Below, piece after piece: positions 58,008-60,884 of a DNA stretch of 60,884 bases (position 1 is its first letter; each line of letters opens with the position of its first letter). The translations under genes were made by a program, and so were the position numbers. Location: positions 1-60,884 of the forward strand of contig CALBSD010000090.1 in the NCBI GenBank assembly GCA_937927625.1, read 5' to 3'. Origin of the DNA: an uncultured Actinomycetes bacterium. GTDB taxonomy: Bacteria; Actinomycetota; Acidimicrobiia; Acidimicrobiales; Ilumatobacteraceae. Below the pieces are notes generated by a model. It was not told where the DNA came from. It saw only the letters and a program-made list of their open reading frames with translations, and searched no databases.

Positions 58008-60884
58008 CTAGTTCAACGCGGTTCCTTCTTCCCTGCGGCGCAATACCAAGAAGATAAAGAATCCGCCGACAGCAAAGAGAAATCCGGCGAGAAGAGACGA
58101 TGTGAGACCGCTTGATTTGGCCGTCGCGGTGATCTGTACTGGCACAGCCACTGTCACTCTCTTGCCAAATTTATTGGTACCGCTGATGACAATGTCGCCT
58201 GCACCGCTTTCAACATCATCAGGAAGGTCTATCTTGAACGATATTCTCCCAAGTTTTGACACTGTGACCGACCGTAGGTAACGCGGGTCACTCCCGGATT
58301 TTGGATACAACCACACATCAACTTTCGCTGCAGGCAGAAAACCACCAATCTCTAAAGAGAGATGGTCCTTAGAGGAAACCGGCACCACTCCCTCGGCCGT
58401 CAGTGCGATCTTGATATTCGAATTCGTTACCGAACCAAGAGAAATCTCTGCTCCTCCTGCTGTAACAGTTAAAGATGAAGGCAACTGCACTACGTCTGGA
58501 GTCGTAGCCACTCCACCAACGAGTGCGACCGGTTGTGATGGAGTGTCACGATTGAATGAGCTAGACGACTCTGGAATTGGTGGAATTGTTGTAGTTGCAA
58601 AAGTTGTTGTCGGGGCTAGCACCGAAAACGACACCTTAAAACTGTTGGTCTGGTACCCATCACGGAAATTACATGTAGCCAACCCTCGTGAATCTCCCCG
58701 AACATATGCTGTCATTGTGTAGACCCCGGGTGTAGCCGGCGCGGTAATTTTTCGCGAATACAGCATCACATTTGATTCAGATCCTGTGGTCATTGCGGTA
58801 AATGTGTCTGTTCCAGCTTGTGGAACACCCATCGTCCAAGACTCGTCATACGTTAATTTCTGTAGTCGAAAATACATATCTGGGTACCACGGTGCAGCGT
58901 CACTATTCATTGTGTTCGCGCATTTCAATTGCACAAGGATGGACACTTCTTCACCTGGATTCATACGGTTGTTTCCGTTAGCGCTCACTGTCCACGCCTG
59001 AACCTCAGTAGGACGGCTTCCCGCGATAGGCAATACAACGTTTGGAGCAATGGTTGTACTTGACGTTGTCGTGCTGACCGCTCCAACAATAAGAGATGTT
59101 TTCGGCCCATTAGTGCGACCGTTCATCTGCATCTTGCAATAGATGTAATCCGCAGCAGCTCCAGCGCTGTACACCAGAACCGAATAGGAGCCCCCAACAG
59201 TCGGTGCGCTGAGCTCTTGGGTCCATGTCACTGTGTAGTTGTTATTCGATAAAACCTGTGTCCCTCTCCAAGCGTCGCCGCTACCAACCGAGGTTCCCGA
59301 GGAATTCTGTATGTCATATTTAAAAAGCGGCGTTCCAGTGGGCTTTCCATACATAAATCCGTTACTCATTTTGTTTGGACATGTCACCGACACCTCCAAC
59401 GAGAATTTTCCAGTTGGTACGACAGAAGACGGTGAAACGGAAATGGTCCAATTGCTATAGGTACTTTGGACGGCCGTCGTTGTTGTTGTCGTAGTCGGCG
59501 GAACAGTTGTAGTTGTCGTAGTTGTCGTAGTCGTCGTTGTTGTTGACGTCGTCGTCGTTGGCGGCAACGTTGTCGTCGTCGTTGTTGTTGACGTCGTCGT
59601 CGTTGGCGGCAACGTTGTCGTCGTTGTCGTAGTCGGCGGAACAGTTGTAGTTGTCGTAGTCGTCGTTGTCGTAGTCGGCGGAACAGTTGTAGTTGTCGTA
59701 GTCGTCGTTGTTGTTGACGTCGTCGTCGTTGGCGGAACAGTTGTCGTCGTTGTCGTAGTCGGCGGAACCGTCGTCGTTGTTGTTGTCGTAGTTGTTGGTG
59801 GAACCGTCGGCGGAACAGTTGTAGTTGTCGTCGTGGTGTTAGAAGATGGCCCGACAACGCCGGCAGAAACATATGGCTCCAAACCGGCAGTGCCGTCGTT
59901 GCCAATAAAATAAAGTTGCGAACTTCCGCATGTCGTTAAGCCCGTGTAGTAACCACTGAAGCTACCTGGCCCCAAGTCAGTCACCATCTGTGTTCCTGCA
60001 GATGTGAGATCTGTTCTCCACAGTTCAGTTCCATTCGCACCGTTGTTCGCTGGGAAATAAAACACTCCGTTTAATGTGGCTCCAAAAAACCCAGTGGTCA
60101 CGCCTCCTGCAGATCCCGGATTGATGTCAGCAATCATGGATGTTCCCGCGTTACTTCCGTCAGATGTCCACAGCTCCTGACCATTCATACCATCAGTCGC
60201 AGTAAACATCACGTTGTTGCCGAGACTTCCAATGACTCTCACACTTGAACCGGTAGCCCCTGGGTTGATGTCTTTCACCATGTACGTACCGGCCGAGGTG
60301 CCGTCCGTTGTCCATAATTCCTGACCTGCTGCAGTGGTTGTAGCGGTGAACCACACACGCGTTCCTCTAGTTGAAAATGATCCGAAGGTTGTGCTGGCAG
60401 AACCTGAGGTGATGTCTGACACAAGGTTCGTGCCAGATGAAGTTCCGTCACTGACCCAGAGTTCATTTCCTGTTGAACCATTGTTACCGATGAAGTAGAG
60501 CTTGTTATTGAGAACTGCAACAGTTGACGGGGTCAAACTAGCAATGCCTGAGCTTGTACCTGGATAGATGTCTTTCACCATCGTCGTGCCAGCAGAAGTT
60601 CCGTCAGAGCTCCACAATTCCATACCGGCAGTGGAAGTAGAAACCGCGAACAGAAGTCTCCCGTTCATACTTGCCAACATTCGCGGCAAACTACCAGTAG
60701 CACCCGACACGAGGTCTTTCACCATGTACGTGCCGGCGGCGGTACCGTCTGATCGCCAAAGCTCTGATCCATAAGCACTTCCACCATCTGTTGCCGGAAA
60801 GTACAGAACTCCATTGACAAGAATTTTGGAAGATATTGCATCACTCGGCACACCTTCGCCGGCGCCTGGGTTGATGTCTTTCAC
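58008..60884 (-). CDS. Large cell-surface protein with ELWxxDGT repeats and Thr-Pro stalk, 5' end missing
   Basis: At least 958 residues; the gene starts beyond the right edge. From the N-terminal side: about seven ~47-residue repeats with the core G-ELWxSDGTxAGTxMVKDIxPG and LYFxAxDG (a beta-propeller-like repeat), residues 1-345; a low-complexity Thr stalk with VPP/LPP interruptions (about 350-470); two immunoglobulin-like beta domains of similar pattern (475-600 and 620-745); a further beta domain (about 780-910); and a C-terminal TM helix (SLLAGFLFAVGGFFIFLVL) followed by RRREEG. No LPxTG is present, so it is membrane-anchored. A role in adhesion or surface coating is inferred. Confidence 0.88.
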   Translation of the reverse strand: MKDINPGAGEGVPSDAISSKILVNGVLYFPATDGGSAYGSELWRSDGTAAGTYMVKDLVSGATGSLPRMLASMNGRLLFAVSTSTAGMELWSSDGTSAGTTMVKDIYPGTSSGIASLTPSTVAVLNNKLYFIGNNGSTGNELWVSDGTSSGTNLVSDITSGSASTTFGSFSTRGTRVWFTATTTAAGQELWTTDGTSAGTYMVKDINPGATGSSVRVIGSLGNNVMFTATDGMNGQELWTSDGSNAGTSMIADINPGSAGGVTTGFFGATLNGVFYFPANNGANGTELWRTDLTSAGTQMVTDLGPGSFSGYYTGLTTCGSSQLYFIGNDGTAGLEPYVSAGVVGPSSNTTTTTTTVPPTVPPTTTTTTTTTVPPTTTTTTTVPPTTTTSTTTTTTTTTTVPPTTTTTTTTTTTVPPTTTTTTTLPPTTTTSTTTTTTTLPPTTTTSTTTTTTTTTTTTTVPPTTTTTTTAVQSTYSNWTISVSPSSVVPTGKFSLEVSVTCPNKMSNGFMYGKPTGTPLFKYDIQNSSGTSVGSGDAWRGTQVLSNNNYTVTWTQELSAPTVGGSYSVLVYSAGAAADYIYCKMQMNGRTNGPKTSLIVGAVSTTTSSTTIAPNVVLPIAGSRPTEVQAWTVSANGNNRMNPGEEVSILVQLKCANTMNSDAAPWYPDMYFRLQKLTYDESWTMGVPQAGTDTFTAMTTGSESNVMLYSRKITAPATPGVYTMTAYVRGDSRGLATCNFRDGYQTNSFKVSFSVLAPTTTFATTTIPPIPESSSSFNRDTPSQPVALVGGVATTPDVVQLPSSLTVTAGGAEISLGSVTNSNIKIALTAEGVVPVSSKDHLSLEIGGFLPAAKVDVWLYPKSGSDPRYLRSVTVSKLGRISFKIDLPDDVESGAGDIVISGTNKFGKRVTVAVPVQITATAKSSGLTSSLLAGFLFAVGGFFIFLVLRRREEGTALN
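59470..59835. repeat. Low-complexity Thr-codon repeat region
   Basis: The plus strand shows some 360 bp of GTT/GTC/GTA triplets interrupted by GGCGGAACA or GGCGGCAAC units (Val-Pro-Pro or Leu-Pro-Pro on the coding strand). Near-identical blocks of about 60 bp recur, so slippage, length variation between strains and assembly collapse are all plausible. Confidence 0.9.
59880..60884. repeat. Tandem ELWxxDGT-coding repeats
   Basis: Repeat units of about 140-145 bp encode the ELWxxDGT motif. Six clear copies and one degenerate copy (GLEPYVSAG, next to the stalk) are visible and more should lie beyond the window. The copies diverge in DNA but keep GT(A/C)CC(G/A)TC(T/A)G and CTCCA(C/A)A-like cores. 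Confidence 0.8.

Noticed and set aside
59470..59835. CRISPR array or satellite-like intergenic repeat
   Set aside because: The repeats are in-frame Thr/Pro codons of one open reading frame, without unique equal-length spacers.
59384..59905. 173-codon frame encoding Arg/Gln-rich repeats
   Set aside because: It is an alternate reading of the Thr-codon repeat DNA on the same strand as the surface-protein gene.
1..60884. tRNA, rRNA, insertion sequences, prophage or integrative-element ends
   Set aside because: No T-arm consensus, transposase or integrase motifs, or paired terminal repeats were noticed on either strand. A covariance-model scan would be needed to exclude small RNAs fully.

Overview
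This 60.9 kb window is a gene-dense stretch of an actinobacterial chromosome with moderate G+C. The likeliest source is an aquatic Acidimicrobiia-type lineage (inference). Supporting signs are F420-type enzymes (an LLM oxidoreductase and a PPOX-fold protein), MDMPI/DinB-like proteins, EthA-like and CHMO-like Baeyer-Villiger monooxygenases, a form II CoxL, Streptomyces-type PHO boxes (GTTCACC-N4-GTTCACC) and a surface protein with the TTTTTTVPPTTTT linker common in that group. I saw no tRNA, rRNA, CRISPR array, transposase, integrase or phage gene. No gap between genes exceeds about 200 bp, and several convergent gene pairs meet with no spacer.

Layout. 1-9 kb: 3' part of folD; a drug-efflux MFS gene with a divergent TetR regulator and a double operator; a 1-Cys peroxiredoxin; a MacB-like ABC exporter with a PPOX protein; and DNA-repair and NUDIX genes. 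9-16 kb: pstC-pstA-pstB-pstS with two PHO boxes, then a molybdate-type modA-modB-modC operon divergent from a PadR regulator across a perfect 21-bp inverted repeat. 16-25 kb: kynurenine formamidase and kynureninase run straight into a livJ-livHMGF ABC importer, with a NUDIX-MFS pair on the other strand. 25-31 kb: a form II CoxL subunit coupled to an SDR, a TSUP anion exporter, a lipoprotein that looks like a papain-fold cysteine peptidase, and trhO, which has no conventional start codon. 31-45 kb: acyl-CoA dehydrogenase with LLM oxidoreductase, an alkylsulfatase followed 6 bp later by a GH38 alpha-mannosidase, an SDR, a Cas4/RecB-like nuclease with neighbouring membrane proteins, an MFS transporter and an EthA-like BVMO. 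45-57 kb: D-aminoacylase, then a six-gene minus-strand set (thiolase, carotenoid oxygenase, SRPBCC, enoyl-CoA hydratase, two MFS), a ClC-like channel and a CHMO-like BVMO. 57-61 kb: a small zinc-ribbon protein, the orphaned 3' end of an acyl-CoA dehydrogenase, and a large ELWxxDGT-repeat surface protein running off the right edge.

How it fits together. The physiology suggested is an oligotrophic heterotroph that scavenges phosphate, molybdate, amino acids or kynurenines, sulfate esters and mannosides. It appears able to degrade hydrophobic ketones, isoprenoids or apocarotenoids through BVMO, carotenoid-oxygenase and beta-oxidation-type enzymes. The most promising undescribed systems are the thiolase/carotenoid-oxygenase/SRPBCC/hydratase/MFS set, the kynurenine-liv island, the alkylsulfatase-GH38 pair, the PadR-mod regulatory unit and a PstS with a domain inserted inside its fold. 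Every functional statement rests on motifs read by eye; no database search was run.
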